Below are positions 54,711 to 64,000 of a stretch of DNA of 64,000 bases, in pieces (the first letter of the stretch is position 1; each line of letters opens with the position of its first letter). The translations under genes and the position numbers were made by a program. The notes beneath the pieces are model-generated. The model was given only the letters and a program-made list of their open reading frames with translations. It made no database searches and was not told where the DNA came from. The DNA comes from Mimosa pudica (taxonomy: Eukaryota > Streptophyta > Magnoliopsida > Fabales > Fabaceae): contig JAKELP010000030.1 of the NCBI GenBank assembly GCA_029929735.1, positions 1,639,493 to 1,703,492 of the forward strand, given 5' to 3'.

Positions 54711-55135
54711 GTGAAATTGCTTCCTGTTAGATTTAGACTGGCGCAGGATGATAAACTAGATATAACCCCGAGCGTCAGTGAAAATGCAACGTCAAGTGAA
54801 GTTGCTTCCTGTTAGACTTAGACTGGCGCAGAGCGATAGAATAGATATTACCCCAAGCGTCAGGGAGTCTACTTCGCCAAGTGAAAACACTTCCTGTTGG
54901 ATTTAGACTGACGCAGGCTGACAGAATAGATATATCCCCAAGCGTCAGTGAATCAGCCTCGTCAAGCGAAATTGCTTCCTGTTAGATTTAGACTTGCACA
55001 GGCTGATAAAAGAAGTATAACCCTAAGTGACAGCAAGTTCACCACGACAAGTAAAAGCGCTTCCGATAGCTCAGTGACTAGCGCTGACTGTTGGAATGAA
55101 ATACACTGAGCGAGAGTAAGTGATGGTGAGCTAGA
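54711..55135 (+). repeat. 85-bp tandem array in U3, 5 units
   Basis: Units begin at 54711, 54796, 54881, 54966 and 55051, exactly 85 bp apart. Each has GTGAAATTGCTTCCTGTTAG-like sequence, then GACTGRCGCAG and GCGTCAGTG around an AT-rich middle. The fifth is diverged (TAGCGCTGACTG). The same array is repeated at 61374-61798 in the 3' LTR. Confidence 0.93.
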
Positions 55136-56270
55136 TCCTTCATCAAGTGAAAGTACTTCCGGATGTAGAAGTGCTTCCGGATACATCCTAGACTAAGTAA
55201 ACTCCCACTTCATGTGATTGTGTGTTGACTTAATATACATAGCATGAACAAATGACACACTGAGTCACTTAGGAAGACTTAGAGTAAACTAACGAGACTT
55301 AAGCTGACTATTGGAATAGAGATCCCTTAGAGTCAGTAGACATTACACTAAGTCAGAACATAGTCTAAGTAAGACTACTTCCCATAGCAAACTTCCCACA
55401 ACATGTATAGTTTTACTATATCTGATTATATATATTGCTATGTTGGACTAACCAGTATGTGCAGAACTTAATCACACTTCCGGATGCAACTGAGCTTCCG
55501 GAAGCAAAGACTCTTGGCATTGGATTTCAGAGATTAACACTTGCAGAGCAAGATTGCCACTTCCGGATGAACGATGATCATCCGTCAGCAAGAGTACAAG
55601 AGTAAATGTCACATACTCGGAAGTCAGTATGCTTTGTCAGAGCAGAGGTGTCAGGACTACTTTTCAGAGATAAAGCAAGTCAACCCTGCTGAGCATTTAA
55701 GAAGATGTTCCTTCCAACGGTAACAAAAGGATAACAGATATTCAAACAACATTGTTACCTACCAAGCATGAGGAGTATGAAAACATAATCTGAAGATTCA
55801 CTCAAGGTGTCAAAGCTCATACTACCCACAAGAGTCGGAGTCCATAAGAGAGCGTCTGATAGCAAGAGAGCATCCAATAGCAAAGCACTCTTATCATTCA
55901 TGGACAAGTGCTTGGAAGACAAAGTTCCTCTATGATAGCAAGCAGAATGTTAGAGTCCACGAGCTTCACTTCAGTTAGCAAGAGAGCTTCCGATAGTAAG
56001 TCTCTTAGCATCCTGGACTTATGCTTGAGGAACGAAGTCCTCATCTGACAACAAGCAAGAGTCAGACCGTACAGTGTATAGATGTCAGAACGACTTTTGC
56101 CAGAACAGTGTTGTCAGAACAGTGTTGACAGAACAGCTGGACAAAGCACCCTATTCAGATAAAGCAAAGTCAACTCTGCTGTGCATTAATGAGGACAACG
56201 TAAACAAGGCCCAACGGCTATATTCAAACGGCCTTATTGCCTCTCCAACGGTTGGATAATCAGAGGCTGG

Positions 56271-56278
56271 TATAAAAG
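56271..56278 (+). promoter_or_regulatory. TATA box of 5' LTR
   Basis: TATAAAAG, followed after about 30 bp by AGAGAGAGAACAGAGC; likely promoter of the element's RNA. The 3' LTR counterpart is at 62934-62941. Confidence 0.65.
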
Positions 56279-56930
56279 GAACATCTACATTCAGAAGAGA
56301 GAGAGAACAGAGCTTATTGTCTGAAACACTATTCTACATTCCTCTCATCTTCTACTCTCGGACTTAGATATGTAATATTCTTAGAGAGTGATTCTTTTGT
56401 GCTTAAGTGAGTAACATCATCTACTCTTAGAGAGAGTCATTCGAGCTTAAGTGTTTAGCACAATCAGTTCATAGAGTGAACATAATTGTAATCTTACATT
56501 TTGTAAGGGGGAGCATTTAGAAGTTTTCTAAATCTCCATAGGTTGCAAGTTAGCCCGTAAAACTTGCGTTTGTAAGGTTTGCAGGTGAACCCGTTGTAAA
56601 ACCTGTGGGTTGTTAGGTGAACCCGTGCTCGTAAAACCTAAAGTGTAAAGGCTTCTCTTGTGCCTGGTTTAAACAAGAATAGTGGATTGAAAATCTCAGG
56701 TGGAGCCTGGGGACTGGATGTAGGTCTGGGTGACCGAACCAGGATAAATTTATGTGTGCATAAACTTACATTTAAACATTCTATTTTTGCATCACATAAC
56801 ATACTGACTTGTGCATACCATTACTCAGTAACATCATCACCAAGCACAAGCAGTCTTTCGAAAAGAAATAAAGTTTTTATTCCCTCACCCAATTCACCCC
56901 CCCTCTTGGGTGACAGCCACGCATTTCATT

Positions 56931-56942
56931 TGGTATCAGAGC
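56931..56942 (+). promoter_or_regulatory. Primer-binding site
   Basis: TGGTATCAGAGC two bases after the 5' LTR, complementary to the 3' end of initiator Met-tRNA. Confidence 0.92.
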
Positions 56943-57111
56943 AGGTCACTTGTTTAAAGGATCCAACGATCTCAAGTGCAAAGACCTAGGCTGACTTGGG
57001 ATATAAAATGTGTTTTGAAGGTTTTGATCATACTATCCCACCTGTGTTAGAAAATATTGTTTTCTTGTTGGTGAAAAGCAAGAATGGAAAGTTTTTATAC
57101 AATCCACTAGT

Positions 57112-58428
57112 TTGAAAATGTGGGATATTTTTGAAAATGATTTTGATTTCAAACCAAGAGGAAACTGGACTGAAAAGGAGAAAAATTTGTTTTCCTTGAA
57201 CATTAGAGCAATGCAAATTTTATACAAAGGCTTAACTGAAAATGATTTCCAGAAAATCAAACATTGCTCTAGTGCTAGAGACAATTGGAATACTCTTGAT
57301 ATGATATATGCTTCTAACCCATCTCTTGAAAGCACAGCTGTCCAAAGCTCAACTCGTGCTCTTTCTGGATCATCTACTGATGAGCTTCTGGAAGCTGACA
57401 TTGAGGAAGCAGGCTTCAGTAAAGAGAGTATCCATTTCTGCCTAGAAGATTCAGAAAGTGAGGTATCTGGATCTGAACTTGAACTTACTGAATTGCAAGA
57501 TGCATACAATGAGTTATATACCGAATATTGTAAACTTGCAAAAGAACTTCTGGGCTTAAAAGAAAAAGATAGGAAACTTGAAAAACTAATTTCTTCTTCT
57601 ACGTCCAAAGTTTCCAAGGTTTCTTTTAAAGAATTAGTGGTTCCGATAGTTAACCCACGATCGGCAGGGAAAACTTCAACATGTCTCGAAAAATGTTTTG
57701 ATTGTAAACACTTGTTGAAGGAAAAAGAAGAGCTTTCAAAAGAAACTGAGATTTCAAAGGAACAAAAAGCTTTTCTAAAGAAAACTAATCATGATAATGA
57801 TAGAAAACCCCATTTTGATCATCATTCCATTATCTGTCATTATTGTGGTAGATTAGGACATATTTCTCACACATGCAGTCTTAGAAGAAATCTAAATGTG
57901 AGAAATAAATTTGTATGGATTCCTAAAGGACAAGTAAGGTCCAGTGCTAACCAAGTAGGACCCAAGTACAAATGGGTACCAAAACATCCTCCTAGTGCCT
58001 TACTTGTGCAGGAAAGATCAAGAGTTTCTCTTACCCCAAAGGAGAGAACTCGTGGCGATGCAACTGCTGAAAACCCCTGGTACAATCATAAGAAGCAATG
58101 TGCAACCACCAGGAACAATGGTTCTGTCTCAAGGATGAGCTATCACAAAGTTCCATTCAACTATCCTGAGAAGAACAAGAGAGAGTGGACTCCTCGATCA
58201 ACATTGAAAAGGCACTTGAATCCTAACTCTCAGAAGAAAGTGCTTCGAACCAAGGATAAGTATAGAAGATCCTCTTGGGAAAGGCAATTCCGAGGTTCAG
58301 CAAGACTCAGGACTTTATCTCATCTGAACAATCAGTCAAGTCTTGATAAGCATTCGTCACGCATAGATGGTGATATCATTCCTACCTTCCTCTTTACTCG
58401 AACAATCACTTGGGTAGTAAATGCATGA
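57112..58428 (+). CDS. Gag of non-autonomous Sire-type element (438 aa)
   Basis: The uninterrupted frame opens at 57028 after a stop; the first ATG in it is 57118, and the given start is a TTG. The N-terminal part (WKVFIQSTSLKMWDIFEN; NWTEKEKNLFSLNIRAMQIL) matches the copia gag (UBN2-type) fold, and LTELQDAYNELYTEYCKLAKELL may be a coiled coil (about residues 120-160). A zinc knuckle CHYCGRLGHISHTC lies near 243-256, followed by WIPKG and YKWVPK blocks typical of Sire gag. The expected gag beginning lies in another frame from ATG 57008, so a one-base indel near 57050 probably split it. It would bind and package element RNA. Confidence 0.85.
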   Translation: MKMWDIFENDFDFKPRGNWTEKEKNLFSLNIRAMQILYKGLTENDFQKIKHCSSARDNWNTLDMIYASNPSLESTAVQSSTRALSGSSTDELLEADIEEAGFSKESIHFCLEDSESEVSGSELELTELQDAYNELYTEYCKLAKELLGLKEKDRKLEKLISSSTSKVSKVSFKELVVPIVNPRSAGKTSTCLEKCFDCKHLLKEKEELSKETEISKEQKAFLKKTNHDNDRKPHFDHHSIICHYCGRLGHISHTCSLRRNLNVRNKFVWIPKGQVRSSANQVGPKYKWVPKHPPSALLVQERSRVSLTPKERTRGDATAENPWYNHKKQCATTRNNGSVSRMSYHKVPFNYPEKNKREWTPRSTLKRHLNPNSQKKVLRTKDKYRRSSWERQFRGSARLRTLSHLNNQSSLDKHSSRIDGDIIPTFLFTRTITWVVNA

Positions 58429-60968
58429 TGGGCTTAACAGTTTTACTCATATATGCTTAGCGAATCTTTTAAGGGCGTCTTTCATGAAAGAAAATAGTTT
58501 ATGCATTCACCTTGATTTTTGAAAGATCCTTTTGATATACAAACTTTCAAAACAAATTCTGATCCTCTTTAAATCTACATGACAACCATACCTCATGATA
58601 GCACTCAAAAGTTATTTCTGATTTTCCATTTCATGTGGTATCTATTGCATCAAGCTTTTCAATGCATAAGCAGCTATGGTTTCGAGAACAATACATCCCT
58701 CTTAATTACATCTTTAAGTTCTCAATCTACTAATGATCTCAGTTCAAGTTTGTGGTTTAAGAATGTTGACACAGATTATTGAAGCTTGAACAATGAATAT
58801 AACCAAGAGAGAATGACAACGAAAATGTCTCTTATCAAGATGTGTGGAATGGCTATACCAACCCTGAGAAACTCTCGCCAATACACATGAGCATTTCTAT
58901 CCCTTACATATTCTGTTGTGAAATTAAATGGATAGACTCTCTCTTGTCTGACATGCATTAGAAATCTTAGGAAATGCCTTGAATTGAACTCTGCTAAGAT
59001 CTGTAAAACATGGCATAGAATCACAAGCATGCTATAATCTGTATTAATTTCAAGCTTGTTGATATCCTAAGAACAAATGAGATCACACTGAGCATATCTA
59101 GAAGAACTTGAGCAAAAATTTGGAAATTATTCTCGTAATCATATGCTGAAATTTGGTTGTTTTTGTAAACCGAATTTAGTCTTAAAATCAAACTATTCTG
59201 TGAGCATGAAAATTTCCAGTATTTCATTTTTGAGAGGATGAAGATTTTTCAAAATTTCATTGTGTTAAAAATTCACATGTCTTCATGATCTAACATGAAC
59301 ATCCTTGAGGCATACTTATTGAACTATACTTGCTTATGAAACTCTGAAAGTATGCCACCTGTTTGATACTCTTTGTACTATAACATTGATATTTATCTAT
59401 GAGAGTATAAATAGAGTTCATGTCTTGATAGTGAAACTATGTGAACGTATAGACAATTTCAAAATTAGTTTTCACATAATCATTGTTCATATTTTCTTAA
59501 ACCAACTAGCAAGCATGATTTCTTAAAATTATTAACTTGTGGTGATTAACACAGATTGACTTGAATGTCCAGAGGATGGTCTCCAATGTTAAATCTTAAG
59601 TTCTTTCACTGACCATCAGAAAAGCACTTGTTTCCTCAAGCACATGAAGGCCCAATCATCAAGTTTGAGCAAGGATGCTTTCGCAACAATCAGCGCTCTC
59701 GATAGCAGGCCAACTATTGAACCATGGGAAGAGTAGAGTGACTGCCCAGTCATGTCTGCTTTTGGTTGTAGCACAGCTTGCCGAAGCGAATCATCAAAGC
59801 ACTTGCACTAGGGGTTTCCACTTGAGATAGCGCATCTCTTGAAGATGTCAGGAAGCATGCTTATCTGCATATGATTAAGATTCATGAGTCCAATAGAGTC
59901 TGGAGATTCCTCATCTGTGGTAACATCTACACCTTACCATCTCTTATATATGATGCATACATGGCATTGGTAAGGGTGTCAATTTAGGATTTCTTTGCTC
60001 AATCTGCATTGACTTCAAAATCATTCACTGCTTTAGAAAATCATCCTAGCTCACACATCTGTATCCTTTATATGACACGCTGGAAAGTAAAATTGATAAC
60101 ATACCTCTCTTATATGCTTCCTTTCTTGATTCAGTAATGATTAATCTTAATATAGAAGAGAAGTAAAGGACATTACTCGATAATGATCCCTTGAAAATAG
60201 AGAGTTGCATGCTGTCATAGATAATAAACTCTTGAGATGCTGTGATGCAATTATTTGGAAATTATTTTTGGCACTTTAAACTCACAAATTTCATTTGACT
60301 TGATTTCATTTTTCATGGTATCACAAATTTCACTTGGCATTCAATCATTTCATTTGATATCACAAGTTCAAACTCACACATTTCATTTGATTTCATTTGG
60401 TATCACGAATTTAAAAATCACAAATTTTCAATTGATATCATAATCATCATTTTAAACGCACCAAAATTATTTTGATATCATGTTAATCATTTCAAGAGGG
60501 TCAAAATTACTTTTGATGTCTTTTATATTTAAAAAGGAACTTTCACCTTCAAAAAGAGAACTGTTTTTGTATGTTTTGATCTAGACTTAATTCTTGCAAA
60601 ACATGTTCTGTTATCTTGCATAATGGTTAGGGAGAGTAAACACACTTAGAATACTGAATCAATATTTTCTTCCTTCTGTCTCACACTGTTTAGTTATCCT
60701 ACATAATATTTAGGGAGAATAGGGAGAAATATTAGGTAGAAAGCCCATTCCTAGGAGAACGATAGAAGTATCCCCATCCCTAAGGCTAGCTTGCACTTGT
60801 TGAATTTTGATGAAGCCAAAAGGGGGAGAGAAATGAGAAGAGATGAGACATGAGATGTCTAGAGCTGAAAGATAAGATATCTGGGGAGAGAACTGAGAAT
60901 GAAATATAGCTCTGGAAGTGATCTAAGTTTAATTATGTTCTCTAGTCATCTATGGGTTTGTCATCATC
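58429..60968 (+). other. Non-coding interior of Sire-type element
   Basis: No frame above about 80 aa and no recognisable pol domain. From about 60280 to 60500 a degenerate unit with TTTCATTTGATATCACAA recurs 5-6 times. CCAAAAGGGGGAGAGAAATG at 60817-60836 resembles the PPT. The sequence has no close similarity to other parts of the window, so its origin (rearranged pol, captured DNA) is open. Confidence 0.6.
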
Positions 60969-60982
60969 AAAAAGGGGGAGAA
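60969..60982 (+). promoter_or_regulatory. Polypurine tract of Sire-type element
   Basis: AAAAAGGGGGAGAA directly before the 3' LTR. Confidence 0.9.
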
Positions 60983-63593
60983 TGTTAGAATCTTAAGTTT
61001 TGATGGTGACTAAGGTATGATATGGTCTAGTACTTAAAAGAACATAATTAACACTTAGGAAGGATTAGATGACATGGTTAGAATCCTGAGTTAGATCACT
61101 TGCGAATGCAAGATCATTTCCGGTAATATTAGCACTAGAGCTCGCGGATGGAGTACACATCCCATAGGACGCAAACGGAAGCAAGTGAGACACTTGGTTA
61201 GAATCCTGAGTTAGATCACTTGAGAATGCAAGATCACTTCCGGATAGATTAGGACTTGCGCACGCGGATGAATGCTTTCATCCCCCAGCGTCAGCAAGTA
61301 AATCACTGGGGAAATAACTTAGTCCATGAGAATTAGTACACAACCTTAAGACTAAGCTATGTTTCAATCGGAAGTGAAATTGCTTCCTGTTAGATTTAGA
61401 CTGGCGCAGGATGATAAACTAGATATAACCCCGAGCGTCAGTGAAAATGCAACGTCAAGTGAAGTTGCTTCCTGTTAGACTTAGACTGGCGCAGAGCGAT
61501 AGAATAGATATTACCCCAAGCGTCAGGGAGTCTACTTCGCCAAGTGAAAACACTTCCTGTTGGATTTAGACTGACGCAGGCTGACAGAATAGATATATCC
61601 CCAAGCGTCAGTGAATCAGCCTCGTCAAGCGAAATTGCTTCCTGTTAGATTTAGACTTGCACAGGCTGATAAAAGAAGTATAACCCTAAGTGACAGCAAG
61701 TTCACCACGACAAGTAAAAGCGCTTCCGATAGCTCAGTGACTAGCGCTGACTGTTGGAATGAAATACACTGAGCGAGAGTAAGTGATGGTGAGCTAGATC
61801 CTTCATCAAGTGAAAGTACTTCCGGATGTAGAAGTGCTTCCGGATACATCCTAGACTAAGTAAACTCCCACTTCATGTGATTGTGTGTTGACTTAATATA
61901 CATAGCATGAACAAATGACACACTGAGTCACTTAGGAAGACTTAGAGTAAACTAACGAGACTTAAGCTGACTATTGGAATAGAGATCCCTTAGAGTCAGT
62001 AGACATTACACTAAGTCAGAACATAGTCTAAGTAAGACTACTTCCCATAGCAAACTTCCCACAACATGTATAGTTTTACTATATCTGATTATATATATTG
62101 CTATGTTGGACTAACCAGTATGTGCAGAACTTAATCACACTTCCGGATGCAACTGAGCTTCCGGATGCAAAGACTCTTGGCATTGGATTTCAGAGATTAA
62201 CACTTGCAGAGCAAGATTGCCACTTCCGGATGAACGATGATCATCCGTCAGCAAGAGTACAAGAGTAAATGTCACATACTCGGAAGTCAGAATGCTTTGT
62301 CAGAGCAGAGGTGTCAGGACTACTTTTCAGAGATAAAGCAAGTCAACCCTGCTGAGCATTTAAGAAGATGTTCCTTCCAACGGTAACAAAAGGATAACAG
62401 ATATTCAAACAACATTGTTACCTACCAAGCATGAGGAGTATGAAAACATAATCTGAAGATTCACTCAAGGTGTCAAAGCTCATACTACCCACAAGAGTCG
62501 GAGTCCATAAGAGAGCGTCTGATAGTAAGAGAGCATCCAATAGCAAAGCACTCTTATCATTCATGGACAAGTGCTTGGAAGACAAAGTTCCTCTATGATA
62601 GCAAGCAGAATGTTAGAGTCCACGAGCTTCACTTCAGTTAGCAAGAGAGCTTCCGATAGTAAGTCTCTTAGCATCCTGGACTTATGCTTGAGGAACGAAG
62701 TCCTCATCTGACAACAAGCAAGAGTCAGACCGTACAGTGTATAGATGTCAGAACGACTTTTGCCAGAACAGTGTTGTCAGAACAGTGTTGACAGAACAGC
62801 TGGACAAAGCACCCTATTCAGATAAAGCAAAGTCAACTCTGCTGTGCATTAATGAGGACAACGTAAACAAGGCCCAACGGCTATATTCAAACGGCCTTAT
62901 TGCCTCTCCAACGGTTGGATAATCAGAGGCTGGTATAAAAGGAACATCTACATTCAGAAGAGAGAGAGAGAACAGAGCTTATTGTCTGAAACACTATTCT
63001 ACATTCCTCTCATCTTCTACTCTCGGACTTAGATATGTAATATTCTTAGAGAGTGATTCTTTTGTGCTTAAGTGAGTAACATCATCTACTCTTAGAGAGA
63101 GTCATTCGAGCTTAAGTGTTTAGCACAATCAGTTCATAGAGTGAACATAATTGTAATCTTACATTTTGTAAGGGGGAGCATTTAGAAGTTTTCTAAATCT
63201 CCATAGGTTGCAAGTTAGCCCGTAAAACTTGCGTTTGTAAGGTTTGCAGGTGAACCCGTTGTAAAACCTGTGGGTTGTTAGGTGAACCCGTGCTCGTAAA
63301 ACCTAAAGTGTAAAGGCTTCTCTTGTGCCTGGTTTAAACAAGAATAGTGGATTGAAAATCTCAGGTGGAGCCTGGGGACTGGATGTAGGTCTGGGTGACC
63401 GAACCAGGATAAATTTATGTGTGCATAAACTTACATTTAAACATTCTATTTTTGCATCACATAACATACTGACTTGTGCATACCATTACTCAGTAACATC
63501 ATCACCAAGCACAAGCAGTCTTTCGAAAAGAAATAAAGTTTTTATTCCCTCACCCAATTCACCCCCCCTCTTGGGTGACAGCCACGCATTTCA
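60983..63593 (+). repeat. 3' LTR of young Sire-type element (2611 bp)
   Basis: Same as the 5' LTR except CGGATGCAAAG for CGGAAGCAAAG, GTCAGAATGC for GTCAGTATGC, GATAGTAAG for GATAGCAAG, and one extra AG in the (GA)n run near 62960. Confidence 0.97.
62934..62941 (+). promoter_or_regulatory. TATA box of 3' LTR
   Basis: TATAAAAG; could drive read-out transcription into the right flank at 63594. Confidence 0.55.
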
Positions 63594-63598
63594 GTTAT

Positions 63599-64000
63599 AA
63601 CAACAGTTTCTCTCACCTTGACTAATTAGTATTGAAGAGATTTTTGACCTAACATTGCAAGCTTCCCACCACTTATCGCAACAGTTTCTCTCATCAACCA
63701 ACCTTGACTCTTATGTTACCAGTTGTTCCATTCTAGACTCTAGAAATGATAATTTTACAATGTATTCCCTGATTAGGCTAAAGTCCAATGTACCTGCAAC
63801 TGCAAGCTTATACAAAATAAGGTTAAATATTATATTAGACAATAAACAATTACCTAAATATCAATCAACACAATGAAAAATAAAAGGTATCAAAAATGCC
63901 TATGAACATAAAATTATCATTTTGGTCAACACTTTCAGATTTTTCCTAACAACCGTTAGATTAGCCAATGGCGCGTAGTCAATGACTTGTAGACACGTGG
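63599..64000. other. Unassigned right flank
   Basis: AT-rich, no recognisable gene. AACAGTTTCTCTC occurs twice (63601 and 63679). The last 100 bp (ACCGTTAGATTAGCC, GTAGACACGTGG) resemble the inner part of the Mutator-type MITEs (ACGGTCAAACG, CCACGTGG), but the window ends before this can be tested. Confidence 0.3.

Larger units (their letters stand above)
54320..56928 (+). repeat. 5' LTR of young Sire-type element (2609 bp)
   Basis: TGTTAGAATCTTAAG...GCCACGCATTTCA. U3 starts with two copies of a block with GGTTAGAATCCTGAGTTAGATCACTTG (near 54413 and 54533; about 120 bp apart), then the 85-bp array. U5 ends in the C-rich tract AATTCACCCCCCCTC. Confidence 0.97.
54320..63593 (+). mobile_element. 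Young non-autonomous Sire-type copia element
   Basis: Complete element with TSD GTTAT (54315-54319, 63594-63598), LTRs of 2609 and 2611 bp, a PBS and a PPT. The LTRs differ by three substitutions and one 2-bp (AG) indel by eye, so it is the youngest large insertion here. The 4054-bp interior encodes gag only (57112-58428) and then 2.5 kb of non-coding DNA: protease, integrase, RT and RNase H are absent. It must borrow enzymes from an autonomous relative. Solo LTRs of the same group lie at 3396, 28413, 34378 and 42954. Confidence 0.97.

Noticed and set aside
54711..55135. Possible CRISPR-like or satellite array
   Set aside because: The 85-bp units are contiguous with no spacers and lie in LTR U3 regions; a plant LTR repeat explains them.
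56074..56259. 61-aa frame in both Sire-type LTRs (also 62737-62922)
   Set aside because: Lies upstream of the LTR TATA box, with no domain; duplicated only because the LTRs are.
1..64000. tRNA, rRNA or 5S gene
   Set aside because: No cloverleaf or rRNA blocks were recognised by eye; the TGGTATCAGAGC matches are retrotransposon primer sites.

Overview
This window is nuclear DNA from a flowering plant, most likely a eudicot. It carries Ty1/copia and Ty3/gypsy LTR retrotransposons with plant-type primer sites, a Mutator-like transposase with plant intron structure, a plant Rep/helicase Helitron, a TRIM and several MITEs. The species cannot be fixed from the sequence. I found no convincing host gene, tRNA, rRNA or CRISPR array. 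The window is almost entirely nested mobile elements, and most boundaries below are set by target-site duplications (TSDs) read directly from the sequence.

Layout. 1-2824: three stacked LTRs of a Sire-type copia group, minus strand. 2825-7246: a decayed plus-strand copia element cut by a solo LTR (3396-4911, TSD GTTTT). 7999-15506: a Mutator-like (MULE) transposase pseudogene, minus strand, cut by a 4.5-kb gypsy-type solo LTR (8485-12979, TSD ATTAG), which itself holds a 539-bp long-TIR MITE with a 9-bp TSD. 16.1-49.5 kb: one minus-strand Helitron split into five islands by four LTR insertions: a young copia (16471-21980, TSD GATGT) interrupted by a 360-bp TRIM (TSD ATATG); an old gypsy-type LTR (about 22553-23893); an old plus-strand copia (24453-40223, TSD TGATT) holding a MITE, two Sire-type solo LTRs and a 4-kb gypsy-like solo LTR; and a non-autonomous gypsy (40395-48128, TSD GTTTC) holding another Sire-type solo LTR. 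49481-54314: AT-rich spacer with MITE-like inverted repeats. 54320-63593: a complete, very young, non-autonomous Sire-type copia (TSD GTTAT) with only a gag reading frame. 63599-64000: unassigned flank.

The most notable items are the young gag-only Sire-type element, whose 2.6-kb LTRs differ by three substitutions and one 2-bp indel; the 85-bp tandem array in its U3 region, whose unit number varies between LTR copies; a mosaic LTR at 28413-29951; the exact splitting of one Helitron into five collinear pieces; and the TRIM that supplies both a stop codon and a new start codon inside a copia polyprotein.

The only long open frames are transposon genes: gag-protease-integrase (833 aa) and RT-RNase H (710 aa) of the young copia, a 438-aa gag of the young Sire-type element and a 334-aa gag-like frame of the gypsy element. 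Gene-like signals elsewhere are decayed transposon genes.
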